Source: Neglectibacter timonensis
GTDB taxonomy: Bacteria; Bacillota; Clostridia; Oscillospirales; Acutalibacteraceae
Assembly (NCBI RefSeq): GCF_900048895.1
Contig: NZ_LT160639.1
Coordinates: 377,001 to 441,000, forward strand
Direction of reading: 5' to 3'
Length of the DNA stretch: 64,000 bases
Part shown: piece after piece, positions 38,059-46,042 of the stretch
Position numbering within the stretch: the stretch's first letter is position 1
How the letters are laid out: each line of letters opens with the position of its first letter
Notes under the pieces: generated by a model
What the model saw: only the letters and a program-made list of their open reading frames with translations
Told to the model about the DNA's origin: nothing
Databases searched by the model: none
Made by a program: the position numbers and the translations under genes

Positions 38059-38949
38059 ATGATGAATAAAGTGACTGCCCGAAAACGGGAGATGCTTCCC
38101 CCCTATCGCCACGAATCAGAACCAATGGGGAAACTGCTGCTTCATTTGTTTTATTCTTTGAGTGCTGAGCTTGGATGCAACCCAAAACTTTACCACACTG
38201 ACGGCCCCTCTACGCTCTGGGTTTTTTATCCCCACTCTATCTTTCTGTGCGACAGTCTTGTGAACGACTACAGCGTTCCGGCTGCCGTCATCTCACAGAC
38301 TCTCAAACTTTCTTTTTGCGGAAGTACAGAAGCTCAGGAGACCGGGGAAATCCTTCTTTTTTTCTCTGATGGCAGCAAATTGATCATCACTGAAAAAAAG
38401 GATATTTCTGGCCGAGATTTTCGACAACTGGGAGATCTCTGCGTCCGCCTTGAGACGGACGACCCGGAGCTTTTGACCGACCTGAGGGAATGTCTGCGGC
38501 ACCTGGACTATCGCAATGATTTTCTGGCCATACGCCGAACGCGCCGTTTCAGAGACATCTTTCAGGGTCTGGAAGAATTGAATCCCGACACCTACTACCA
38601 GTTCATTCCCCTTAACGGATATGCCGACCCGGCAGAAGCCTGCTCTTCTTTGAGCGCAGAGCAGCAGGAACGGCTTTGGCTCCTGCTGCTCTGCGACGGC
38701 ATAAGCGCACCGGAATTTGATTACGTTCTGTCCGCCTTTCAGGAGGGACGCCTCAATTCCCTATTCTCTTGGGAGCTTTCTCTGCGGATGGCTTTGGATA
38801 AAGCACACGTTAAAATCTCTTATGAGGAGAACAACTTCCATATCACCCGCAGCGACGGCAGCCGGATCCTCTATGATTATGCAGGCGGCTCAGCAGCAGA
38901 AAAGCTATTTTTGAAAATTTTGTTTCCCGCTATTCCTTCCCGCCATTGA
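38059..38949 (+). CDS. Unknown protein inserted between kdpC and kdpD
   Basis: A 296-residue soluble protein with no recognised domain, signal peptide or membrane segment. Its N-terminal half includes LWVFYPHSIFLCDSLVND and a SFCGSTEAQETGEILLFFSDGSKLIITEKKDISGRDF region that looks like mixed beta strands. The C-terminal half is helical (SLSAEQQERLWLLLLCDGI, EFDYVLSAFQEGRLNSLFSWELSLRMALDKA) and ends with NFHITRSDGSRILYDYAGGSAAEKLF. It starts 19 bases after kdpC (GGGAGGAAAAAGTC upstream) and ends 34 bases before kdpD, so it is part of the kdp operon. It could tune the pump or the KdpD sensor. Function unknown. Confidence 0.85.
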   Translation: MMNKVTARKREMLPPYRHESEPMGKLLLHLFYSLSAELGCNPKLYHTDGPSTLWVFYPHSIFLCDSLVNDYSVPAAVISQTLKLSFCGSTEAQETGEILLFFSDGSKLIITEKKDISGRDFRQLGDLCVRLETDDPELLTDLRECLRHLDYRNDFLAIRRTRRFRDIFQGLEELNPDTYYQFIPLNGYADPAEACSSLSAEQQERLWLLLLCDGISAPEFDYVLSAFQEGRLNSLFSWELSLRMALDKAHVKISYEENNFHITRSDGSRILYDYAGGSAAEKLFLKILFPAIPSRH

Positions 38950-38983
38950 CCTCCTGTCACGTTGCAGAAAGGAGGAGTCTCCC

Positions 38984-41680
38984 TTGCCTCAGATACGGGC
39001 CACTCCAGATGAAATCTTGCGAAAAATAGAGCAGAACGATGATACTCAACCCGGAGGAAAGCTGAAAATATTTTTTGGATACGCCGCCGGTGTAGGGAAA
39101 ACCTACGCTATGCTGGAAGCCGCGCACGCAGCCCTGGAACAAGGTGTCGACGTGGTAGCCGGCTATATCGAACCTCACACCCGCCCTCAGACATTGCGCC
39201 TGTTGGATGGATTGGAAACATTGCATACGCTGAACATTCCTTACAAGGGCATCACCCTTCACGAATTTGACCTGGATACCGCCATTTCACGCCATCCGCA
39301 GCTGATCCTAGTGGATGAGTTGGCCCACACCAACGCGGAAGGCTGCCGCCATCTCAAACGGTATCAGGATATCGAGGAACTCCTCAAGGCGGGAATCGAC
39401 GTATACACCACGGTAAACGTTCAGCATCTGGAAAGCCTCAACGACATTGTCGCATCCATCACCGGGGTGGTGGTGCGCGAGAGGATTCCCGACCGGGTAT
39501 TCGACAGCGCCGACCAGGTGGAGCTGGTAGATATCGAGCCAAAGGAACTTATCGCCCGCCTTACTGAAGGAAAAATCTACCGGCCGGAACAGGCACAAAA
39601 AGCACTGGGCCATTTTTTCAGCACCGAAAACCTGGTTGCCCTGCGGGAAATTGCCCTGCGCAGGGCAGCGGACCGTGTAAATCAGCGGGCGGCCGCCCTT
39701 CAGCCCTCTTCGGACAATGGGTATTATACGGAAGAACACATTCTGGTATGCCTCTCCTCTTCGCCCTCCAATGCAAAGATCATCCGCACGGCGGCCCGGA
39801 TGGCTGCTGCCTTCAAGGGCCGGTTTACCGCACTGTTTGTGGAGACCTCCGCCTTTTCCGAGATGGGGGAGGAGGATTTGACACGGCTTCGCGCCAACCT
39901 GAAGCTTGCCCAGCAGATGGGCGCTACTATCGAAACAGTTTACGGCGATGATATCGCGTTTCAAATATCGGAATACTCCCGGTTATCCCGGGTATCGAAA
40001 ATCGTGATCGGGAGAAGCAATACCAAAAGCCGTCTGCATCTTGTTAAGCAGCCCTTTTCTGAAAGGCTTGCTTCTCTCTCCCCGAATCTGGACATCTATA
40101 TTATTCCGGATCAATCCACGCCTCCTTTCAGTCCTGCCCGCCGCAAGAAAAAAGCCTCGGTCTTAAACTGGGCCGATTTGCTCTGGTCCGTGCTTTTGCT
40201 GTCGGCTGCTACAGCCATGGGTTATGCTTTCCAGGCACTTGGATTCAGTGAAGCCAATATCATCACCATATACATTCTGGGCGTGCTTGGAACCGCTGTA
40301 ATCACCTCCAGCCGCCTGTACAGCACCGTTTCCGCCCTCATCAGCGTTTTGGTGTTCAACTTCTTCTTTACTTATCCTGAATTCACTCTGAAGGCCTATG
40401 ACAAAGGATATCCGGTTACCTTTCTCATCATGTTTCTGGCAGCTTTCCTCACCGGTTCCTTAGCTGCCAAAATAAAAAAACAGGCTAAGCAGTCGGCACA
40501 GACGGCTTACCGCACCAAAGTTTTGCTGGACACCAACCAGCTGCTTCAGCGGGCCAGAGGGCCGGAGGAAATCGCCACTGCCACGGCCAGCCAGCTGTTG
40601 AGGCTGCTGAACCGGGATATTGTCCTTTATACTGCGGAGGACGGTTCGCTTTCCAAGCCTGCTGTGTTCCTCTGCGACACACCGCAGAACGAAGAGAACG
40701 TTTATCAATCCGACAATGAGCAGGCAGTTGCGCAATGGGTCTTTAAAAACAACAAGCACGCCGGCGCCTCCACCAACACCCTGCATGGGGCCCATTGTCT
40801 GTACCTGGCTATCCGCGGGGCGGAAGGCGTATATGGCGTCGTGGGAATCGCGATGGAAAAGGAAGGGCTGGATACCTTTGAAAACAACCTGGTTCTCTCC
40901 ATGCTGGGAGAATGCGCCCTGGCCCTGGAACGGTGGGTTCTGAGCAAAAAAAAGGAAGAGGCCGCCATGCAGGCTCAAAATGAAAAGCTGCGGGCCAATC
41001 TCTTGCGGTCCATCTCCCATGACCTGCGCACGCCGCTGACCAGCATTTCCGGTAATGCCGGCGTCTTGCTCAACAACGCCCAAGTCTTGTGCGAGAAGAA
41101 AAGGACCGACCTTTACCAGGATATCTACGACGATTCCATGTGGCTGATCAATCTGGTTGAGAACCTGCTTTCCGTCACCAGGATTGAGGACGGCACAATG
41201 CACCTGAACCTGGAGACAGAACTGGTGGAAGAAGTGGTCAACGAAGCGCTTCGGCACCTCAACCGGCACAGTGGGGAGCACCATATCCGGGTGGAGCACC
41301 AGGAAGAATTCCTGATGGCCAGAATGGACGCACGGCTTATCATACAGGTGATCATCAATATTGTGGACAATGCCGTCAAATACACTCCTGTAGGGTCTGA
41401 AGTGGTGCTTACCACCAAAAAATCCGGCAGTGACGCTCTGATTGAAATCGCGGACAATGGTCCCGGTCTTCCAGATGAAGCCAAAGAAAGAGTATTTGAT
41501 ATGTTCTATACATGGAACCCGGGCGCTGCCGACAGCCGCCGGGGACTGGGGCTTGGACTGGCCTTGTGTAAATCCATCGTCAGCGCTCACGGGGGCGTCA
41601 TAACGGCACGGGATAATCCGCCCCACGGGACCGTCTTCAGCTTCACCCTGCCCTTGGAGGAGGTTAAATTACATGAATAA
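38984..41680 (+). CDS. kdpD: Osmosensitive K+ sensor histidine kinase KdpD
   Basis: An 898-residue full-length KdpD. Residues about 20-230 are the KdpD sensor domain with Walker A GYAAGVGKTYAML and DELAHTN. A UspA-like domain follows (EEHILVCLSSSPSNAKII, about 245-370), then four membrane helices (about 390-490, DUF4118), a GAF-like region and the kinase core with the phospho-acceptor His in SISHDLRTPLTSI, then DNAVKYT and DNGPGLPD. The start is TTG with AAAGGAGGA upstream. It controls kdp expression in response to K+ limitation together with KdpE, whose gene overlaps the 3' end by 8 bases. Confidence 0.96.
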   Translation: MPQIRATPDEILRKIEQNDDTQPGGKLKIFFGYAAGVGKTYAMLEAAHAALEQGVDVVAGYIEPHTRPQTLRLLDGLETLHTLNIPYKGITLHEFDLDTAISRHPQLILVDELAHTNAEGCRHLKRYQDIEELLKAGIDVYTTVNVQHLESLNDIVASITGVVVRERIPDRVFDSADQVELVDIEPKELIARLTEGKIYRPEQAQKALGHFFSTENLVALREIALRRAADRVNQRAAALQPSSDNGYYTEEHILVCLSSSPSNAKIIRTAARMAAAFKGRFTALFVETSAFSEMGEEDLTRLRANLKLAQQMGATIETVYGDDIAFQISEYSRLSRVSKIVIGRSNTKSRLHLVKQPFSERLASLSPNLDIYIIPDQSTPPFSPARRKKKASVLNWADLLWSVLLLSAATAMGYAFQALGFSEANIITIYILGVLGTAVITSSRLYSTVSALISVLVFNFFFTYPEFTLKAYDKGYPVTFLIMFLAAFLTGSLAAKIKKQAKQSAQTAYRTKVLLDTNQLLQRARGPEEIATATASQLLRLLNRDIVLYTAEDGSLSKPAVFLCDTPQNEENVYQSDNEQAVAQWVFKNNKHAGASTNTLHGAHCLYLAIRGAEGVYGVVGIAMEKEGLDTFENNLVLSMLGECALALERWVLSKKKEEAAMQAQNEKLRANLLRSISHDLRTPLTSISGNAGVLLNNAQVLCEKKRTDLYQDIYDDSMWLINLVENLLSVTRIEDGTMHLNLETELVEEVVNEALRHLNRHSGEHHIRVEHQEEFLMARMDARLIIQVIINIVDNAVKYTPVGSEVVLTTKKSGSDALIEIADNGPGLPDEAKERVFDMFYTWNPGAADSRRGLGLGLALCKSIVSAHGGVITARDNPPHGTVFSFTLPLEEVKLHE

Positions 41681-42389
41681 ACCTATGATTCTTGTAGTAG
41701 AGGATGATCATGCCGTAAGGAATCTCATCACCACCACTCTGGAATTAAAGCAATATAAGTTTCACACAGCGGAAACCGGAGGCCAGGCTGTGCTGGAAAC
41801 TGCCTCACAAAAACCCGACATCATTCTGCTGGATCTAGGCCTGCCCGACCTGGATGGCGTAGAGGTAATCCGCAAGGTGCGGTCCTGGTCCAATGTCCCT
41901 ATCATCGTCATCAGCGCTCGAAACGATGATCATGATAAGATAGAGGCGCTGGATGCCGGCGCTGACGATTATCTGACAAAACCATTTTCCGTGGACGAGC
42001 TTCTGGCCCGCCTGCGCGTCACCCTGCGGCGGCTTTCCTATATACAAAACAGCCATCCCGCTGAAGAATCCGTCTTCGTAAACGGGGACCTAAAAATCGA
42101 CTACACCTCCGGCTGTGTTTTCGTGGAAGACAGAGAACTGCATCTGACACCCATCGAATATAAGCTGCTCTGTCTGCTGGCTAAAAACGTCGGGAAAGTG
42201 CTGACCCATACATACCTCCTTCGAGAAGTATGGGGCAGCGTCCTGGAAACGGACATTGCCTCTCTGCGGGTGTTCATGGCAACGCTGCGTAAAAAGATTG
42301 AAACAGACACTGTACACCCCAAGTACATTCAGACTCACGTAGGCGTGGGCTATCGGATGATTCAGGTGAGCGACAGCTCTGTCTCATAA
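41673..42389 (+). CDS. kdpE: Response regulator KdpE
   Basis: A 238-residue OmpR-class response regulator. The receiver domain has the acidic pocket VVEDDHAV, the phospho-acceptor Asp in IILLDLGLPDLDG, and the T/S and K positions in VISARND and YLTKPFS. The C-terminal winged helix contains HLTPIEYKLLCLLAKNVGKVLTHTYLLREVWG. It starts inside the end of kdpD (8-base overlap), so the pair is translationally coupled. It should activate the kdp promoter when phosphorylated by KdpD. Confidence 0.96.
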   Translation: MNKPMILVVEDDHAVRNLITTTLELKQYKFHTAETGGQAVLETASQKPDIILLDLGLPDLDGVEVIRKVRSWSNVPIIVISARNDDHDKIEALDAGADDYLTKPFSVDELLARLRVTLRRLSYIQNSHPAEESVFVNGDLKIDYTSGCVFVEDRELHLTPIEYKLLCLLAKNVGKVLTHTYLLREVWGSVLETDIASLRVFMATLRKKIETDTVHPKYIQTHVGVGYRMIQVSDSSVS

Positions 42390-42426
42390 CCCCCTAGACA
42401 AAGGGGGCTACCTACTCTCATGAAAA

Positions 42427-42466
42427 ACAAGGCCAGACAACCGCTCCGGCAGTTGTCTGGCCTTGT
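42427..42466. terminator. Terminator of the kdp operon
   Basis: A 15-bp perfect stem (42427-42441 with 42452-42466, core AAGGCCAGACAAC) around a 10-base loop. It lies between kdpE and the convergent DUF1835 gene and probably serves both. Confidence 0.88.
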
Positions 42467-42516
42467 CTATCCGTGTCATAGAGCTGTGCAAACTTCAGGA
42501 GCATCCTGCGCTGCCG

Positions 42517-43473
42517 TCACACCGCGGATTTGCGCAGGATGCGGTGGTAGGCCGGTTCTCCCTGAGCCGGCTGTGTAACAGGCTCCAACAGCCCGTCCTG
42601 AACAAACTGCTCTATGCGTAAAGCCACCCAGGCATCTCCTATGCCAAGGCGGTATTTTCCCAGCACTCTGCCCACAACCTGCGCTTCCATAAACTCTCCG
42701 CTCTCATGGGCTAATTCACGTAGGATAACAAAGTCATACAGCGACTCCGGGACGCTTACCAAGCGGCCGTTCAGCACTGCCCGAAGCGGTGCGTTTTCAG
42801 CCTGCAGTTCTCTCCATTGATCTGCCAATACCCGGGCCACGGCACTGGACAGTTTTTTCCCATGATCCGCCAATTTCCCCCATTGATGAGGTTCCACCTC
42901 GCCCCAGCCGGTATATTGAACTGCAATTGAGCCCGATCTTTCCTCAAAATCAGGAAGAGTTACAATTGTAATCTCCAGATTGTCAAACCCAAAGGCCCTC
43001 AACTGTTCCATAATCCAGCAAAGGCCACATGCCTCATCGGGATTGCCGCTGGCCCAGATACGCAGCGGTTCTCCCCTTCCGACGCGCTCCCGCAGCACGG
43101 AAAGGCTGCTGCGGGAGGTTTCCAGCAGCCTTTCCGCGGCCTTCTTTCCCATATCTGGATAAGTGCCCATCAGCTGGGAAACTGCGGCCTCCCGCTTTGG
43201 ACCGATTCCTTCCTCCTGAATATCGCCTACGCTCAAAGCCAAGGAAAAAGCCAAAACATCCCTCCGGCTGCCCTCCAGCGGAATTGCCTGTGTCCAATTG
43301 CGACGCTCCTGTTCTTCTGCTTCCCGCTGTGCTTTTTTGAGCTTCGCCTTCGTCGGCTTCCTGCCGTCGCTGCGGAGGATGGATACACTGACAGCGCCGC
43401 CCACATGCCTTCCCCCGCCCATCGCAACCGACAGGCTTCCGGCAGCGCTGTCGGAAAATACCACTTCCAACAC
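42517..43473 (-). CDS. DUF1835/DUF3658 domain protein
   Basis: A 318-residue protein. The N-terminus (MLEVVFSDSAAGSLSVAMGGG) and the later WASGNPDEACGLCWIMEQLRAFG match my recollection of the DUF1835 fold. A C-terminal helical part (GEFMEAQVVGRVLGKYRLGIGDAWVALRIEQFVQDGLLEPV) matches the DUF3658 pattern. A Lys/Arg-rich insertion (RKPTKAKLKKAQREAEEQERR) separates them. These proteins are widespread in Firmicutes; no function is established. The start is a GTG with GAGAGGTG upstream. It stands alone between the kdp terminator and the YbaK-type gene. Confidence 0.75.
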   Translation of the reverse strand: MLEVVFSDSAAGSLSVAMGGGRHVGGAVSVSILRSDGRKPTKAKLKKAQREAEEQERRNWTQAIPLEGSRRDVLAFSLALSVGDIQEEGIGPKREAAVSQLMGTYPDMGKKAAERLLETSRSSLSVLRERVGRGEPLRIWASGNPDEACGLCWIMEQLRAFGFDNLEITIVTLPDFEERSGSIAVQYTGWGEVEPHQWGKLADHGKKLSSAVARVLADQWRELQAENAPLRAVLNGRLVSVPESLYDFVILRELAHESGEFMEAQVVGRVLGKYRLGIGDAWVALRIEQFVQDGLLEPVTQPAQGEPAYHRILRKSAV

Positions 43474-43559
43474 TGTTTTTCACCTCTCTAAGAATCACTT
43501 GAAGTCAGAACTCTATCCCCGCTGACCGTATTTTCCCTTCGGTAAATCCTGCAGTAAGC

Positions 43560-44039
43560 CTAAGCTTCCCCGCGCCAGCCCTTACAAACGTCCACCCACT
43601 CCAGAGCACCGGAATAACGCTCCAATTCCGGAATTGTCAGCTCAATGGCCGAATTACCGCTGCCGCAGGCTGGAAAAACAGTTTTAAAACGCCGGAGAGA
43701 CTCATCCAGATACACGGAAACTCCCGGCTTTACTGCAAAGGGGCATACGCCGCCTACCGGATGTCCGATCAGTTCCAGCGCCTCCTGGGGTGTCAGCATT
43801 TTGGCCTTCTGGTGAAACCTGGCCTTGTATCCGGCATTGTCTACCTTGGCGTCTCCCGCGGTCACCAGAAGAACCGGCTTCCCCTCCATGGAAAAAGACA
43901 GTGTCTTGGCGATCCGGGCAGGCTCGCAGCCCAGCGCGTTTGCCGCTAACTCCACGGTGGCGCTGGATTCCGACAGCTCCAGCACTCTGTCCTCCATGCC
44001 GAATTGACGAAAATATTTTTTTACCTCGGTCAGTGCCAT
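43560..44039 (-). CDS. YbaK/ProX-type aminoacyl-tRNA deacylase
   Basis: A 159-residue protein of the YbaK/EbsC family, which hydrolyses mischarged tRNAs such as Cys- or Ala-tRNA(Pro). Visible family features are ARIAKTLSFSMEGKPVLLVTAGDAKVDN (the catalytic-lysine region), AGYKARFHQKAKMLTPQEALELIGHPVGGVCPF and GVSVYLDESLRRF. The start MALTEVKK at 44039 is favoured because GGAAAGGAAGAA lies just upstream. The sub-family (YbaK, ProX-like, YeaK) cannot be fixed from sequence alone, but the deacylase role is likely. Confidence 0.88.
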   Translation of the reverse strand: MALTEVKKYFRQFGMEDRVLELSESSATVELAANALGCEPARIAKTLSFSMEGKPVLLVTAGDAKVDNAGYKARFHQKAKMLTPQEALELIGHPVGGVCPFAVKPGVSVYLDESLRRFKTVFPACGSGNSAIELTIPELERYSGALEWVDVCKGWRGEA

Positions 44040-44096
44040 CTCTATTCTTCCTTTCCTGTTCCAGTCCCTCCGCACAAGCTGCCGAAGGAATAAAAT

Positions 44097-44125
44097 TTGC
44101 TTTTTCTTCCAACATTCTGTATACT
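44097..44125 (+). promoter_or_regulatory. Promoter of the NYN-LOTUS gene
   Basis: TTGCTT (44097-44102), a 17-base spacer and TATACT (44120-44125), about 50 bases before the start at 44174. Confidence 0.55.
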
Positions 44126-44173
44126 GAAGTCAATAGCTATCACGCAATATCTCTTTAGAAAGCGGGGCGTTTT

Positions 44174-45016
44174 ATGGCAAGCGACAGCAGATTTGCCGTG
44201 CTCATCGATGCGGACAACGTGTCCGTCAAATACATTAAAATTATTCTCGACGAAATTTCAAAGGATGGAATCGCCACCTATAAGCGCATTTACGGCGACT
44301 GGACCAATCCCTCTCTGGTTTCCTGGAAGAGCGCTCTTTTGGACAATTCTGTACTGCCCATCCAGCAGTACAGCTATACCACCGGCAAAAACTCCACGGA
44401 TTCCGCCATGATCATCGACGCCATGGATATTCTTTATTCCGGCAAAGTAGAGGGATTCTGCCTTGTGTCCTCGGACAGCGATTTCACCCGGCTGGCAGCA
44501 AGGCTGAGAGAATCCGGTATGACCGTCATCGGCATGGGGGAAAGTAAAACCCCCAATTCCTTCATTTCCGCCTGTAACAAATTCAAATATCTGGATATTC
44601 TCTCCGCCGCCGAGGAGGAGGAAACCGAGGACGTCCCAAGACAGAAACAGCCTGTGCAGAAGGAAAAAAAGCCCGCCGTGCACCGGACCGCCAAGAGCAA
44701 GGCCAAAGAGGACACTCCCAAACCGGAGCCCAAAGCTGCGGCTTCAAAAAAGACGCCCATCGAGGAACCCAAAACCGGTCTGCGCACCATCCGAAGGGCC
44801 CTGCGTTCCATCGTAAAGGAGAACTCCGAAGAGGACGAGTGGATTTTCGTTGGAAAGGTAGGAAATCTGCTGGGAAAGCGATATCCCGACTTTGACGTGA
44901 GAAATTTCGGTTTCTCCAAGCTCACTCCATTTCTCGATTCTCTGGATATGTTTGAAACCAAAAGTGAGCGCAAAGGAGACAACAGCTCTCCGCAAATCTA
45001 CATCCGCCTGAAATAA
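44174..45016 (+). CDS. NYN-domain ribonuclease-like protein with C-terminal LOTUS/OST-HTH domain
   Basis: A 280-residue protein. The N-terminal NYN (PIN-like, LabA/DUF88) domain has its acidic metal residues in AVLIDADNVS, the STDSAMIIDAMD box and CLVSSDSDFTRLAARLRE. It likely cuts RNA. A linker rich in Lys, Pro and Glu (about 155-200) leads to a C-terminal OST-HTH/LOTUS-type winged helix (LRTIRRALRSIVKENSEEDEWIFVGKVGNLLGKRYPDFDVRNFGFSKLTPFLDSL), which binds RNA. The architecture is common in bacteria, but targets are unknown. It has its own promoter; the start follows AAAGCGGGGCG. Confidence 0.9.
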   Translation: MASDSRFAVLIDADNVSVKYIKIILDEISKDGIATYKRIYGDWTNPSLVSWKSALLDNSVLPIQQYSYTTGKNSTDSAMIIDAMDILYSGKVEGFCLVSSDSDFTRLAARLRESGMTVIGMGESKTPNSFISACNKFKYLDILSAAEEEETEDVPRQKQPVQKEKKPAVHRTAKSKAKEDTPKPEPKAAASKKTPIEEPKTGLRTIRRALRSIVKENSEEDEWIFVGKVGNLLGKRYPDFDVRNFGFSKLTPFLDSLDMFETKSERKGDNSSPQIYIRLK

Positions 45017-45049
45017 ACGATTGAGAAAACAGACAACGGGCAGAACCTC

Positions 45050-45586
45050 CTACTGAGGTTTCGCCCGTTCCTTTTCCTCCGTTTCCAGCAGACATTCATA
45101 GGCGATCCGTTCGCTTCCGTCCTCCAAAAGAATTGTCCCGCGGCGGCAAAATCCGTTTTTCTCCATCGTGCGCTGCATGGCGGCGTTGTCCTGATGCGTA
45201 TCCCCCCGAAGGATTTTGACGTCCCGTTCCTCTGCCTGGCGCTTCAATTCCTCAAAAAAGCGCGAGGCTGCGCCGGAGCGTTTACGGGTACCGGAAACCG
45301 CAACTCGGTGCAGAAAGCCGTACTCCCCTTCCGCCTGCCAGGCGCCTCCGTACACCGCATCGTAAGTGGGTTCGTGCCCAAACGCCAGGCATGCTGTGGC
45401 AAACACTCCGCTTTCATCCGCAAGAACATAGGACGTCCCGTTCTCAATATCCGCCCGGGCGGACTCTTCGTTGGGATATCCGTCCTGCCACTGGTCGATG
45501 CCCTGTGCTTTTAACGCTTCTTTAGCGTCTTTATAAATAGCGGTGATCGCGGAAAGATCGGAAAACTCCGCTTTTCTCAATTCCAT
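45050..45586 (-). CDS. GNAT family N-acetyltransferase
   Basis: A 178-residue GNAT acetyltransferase. It has an N-terminal ELRKAEFSDLSAITAIYKDAKEAL, a central FLHRVAVSGTRKRSGAASRFFEELKR, where the acetyl-CoA loop reads R-K-R-S-G-A, and RGDTHQDNAAMQRTMEKNGFCRRG. The GIDQWQDGYPN box is seen in a Gram-positive subfamily. The substrate is unknown. It is a single gene convergent with the NYN gene and upstream of the SRP RNA region on the opposite strand. Confidence 0.87.
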   Translation of the reverse strand: MELRKAEFSDLSAITAIYKDAKEALKAQGIDQWQDGYPNEESARADIENGTSYVLADESGVFATACLAFGHEPTYDAVYGGAWQAEGEYGFLHRVAVSGTRKRSGAASRFFEELKRQAEERDVKILRGDTHQDNAAMQRTMEKNGFCRRGTILLEDGSERIAYECLLETEEKERAKPQ

Positions 45587-45639
45587 CTCATGCTCCCCTT
45601 CCTTTACTAAAACATCTGTTCCATGATAACAATTTCCTC

Positions 45640-45668
45640 TTGTTTTTTCAAGTGAGAAAAGGTATAAT
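45640..45668 (+). promoter_or_regulatory. Promoter for the SRP RNA-dnaX region
   Basis: TTGTTT (45640-45645), a 17-base spacer and an exact TATAAT (45663-45668). It is about 170 bases upstream of the SRP RNA, with the interspersed repeat between them. Confidence 0.65.
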
Positions 45669-45753
45669 ATAAAAACCGTCGACCGAACGATGATCCTCTG
45701 TCCGAAGGGACGCGGAAAAATCTGATTCTCTTTTTTCGTTCTGTTGCCCGGGG

Positions 45754-45837
45754 GGCTTTGCGGCGCGGGTTGCCGCTGCCTAGAAAGCCAAAGCCGGATA
45801 AAAAGTCTTTTGCCTATTTTTCTTTCAGAAAAGTAGG
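45754..45837. repeat. Interspersed hairpin repeat before the SRP RNA
   Basis: Two hairpins. GGCTTT-GCGGC (45754-45764) pairs with GCCGC (45772-45776) and AAAGCC (45784-45789). CCTATTTTTCT (45813-45823) pairs with AGAAAAGTAGG (45827-45837). Between them is AAGCCGGATAAAAAGTCTTT. The sequence order matches, on the opposite strand, the tandem repeat at 18.44-18.69 kb. Confidence 0.6.
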
Positions 45838-45839
45838 GT

Positions 45840-46002
45840 GCAAGGCAGTGTGTTGCCGTGGAATATGCGAGCGGACAGGTCTGCGCGGCGGGTCGCCGTG
45901 AACCATGTCAGGCGGGGAACCGAGCAGCATTAAGCGGATGTTCCCGGGCGATGCAGGTCGCCTGTCCGTTCACATATTCTACTGTCAGGCATTCTGTCTT
46001 GC
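45840..46002 (+). ncRNA. ffs: Signal recognition particle RNA
   Basis: The central segment (45898-45945) carries the SRP RNA helix 8 signature: GTGAACCATGTCAGG, a GC stem and GAGCAGCATTAAG, close to Gram-positive SRP RNAs. Outer helices pair in order: GCAAGGCAG (45840-45848) with CTGTCTTGC (45994-46002), GTGGAATATG (45858-45867) with CATATTCTAC (45973-45982), and CGGACAGGT (45872-45880) with GCCTGTCCG (45960-45968). ATTTTCTTTTTC follows as a terminator-like tail. It lies just before dnaX, the conserved place in Firmicutes. I see no Alu domain, so it is probably the small form; the exact ends are estimated. Confidence 0.88.
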
Positions 46003-46042
46003 ATTTTCTTTTTCACTGTTTCTGTTCAGGAGGTGATCTGCC

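Noticed and set aside
45675-45840. Alu domain of a large-type SRP RNA upstream of the conserved helix
   Set aside because: The sequence instead matches the interspersed hairpin repeat and lacks the GGGGAGGTAGCGG-type Alu blocks.
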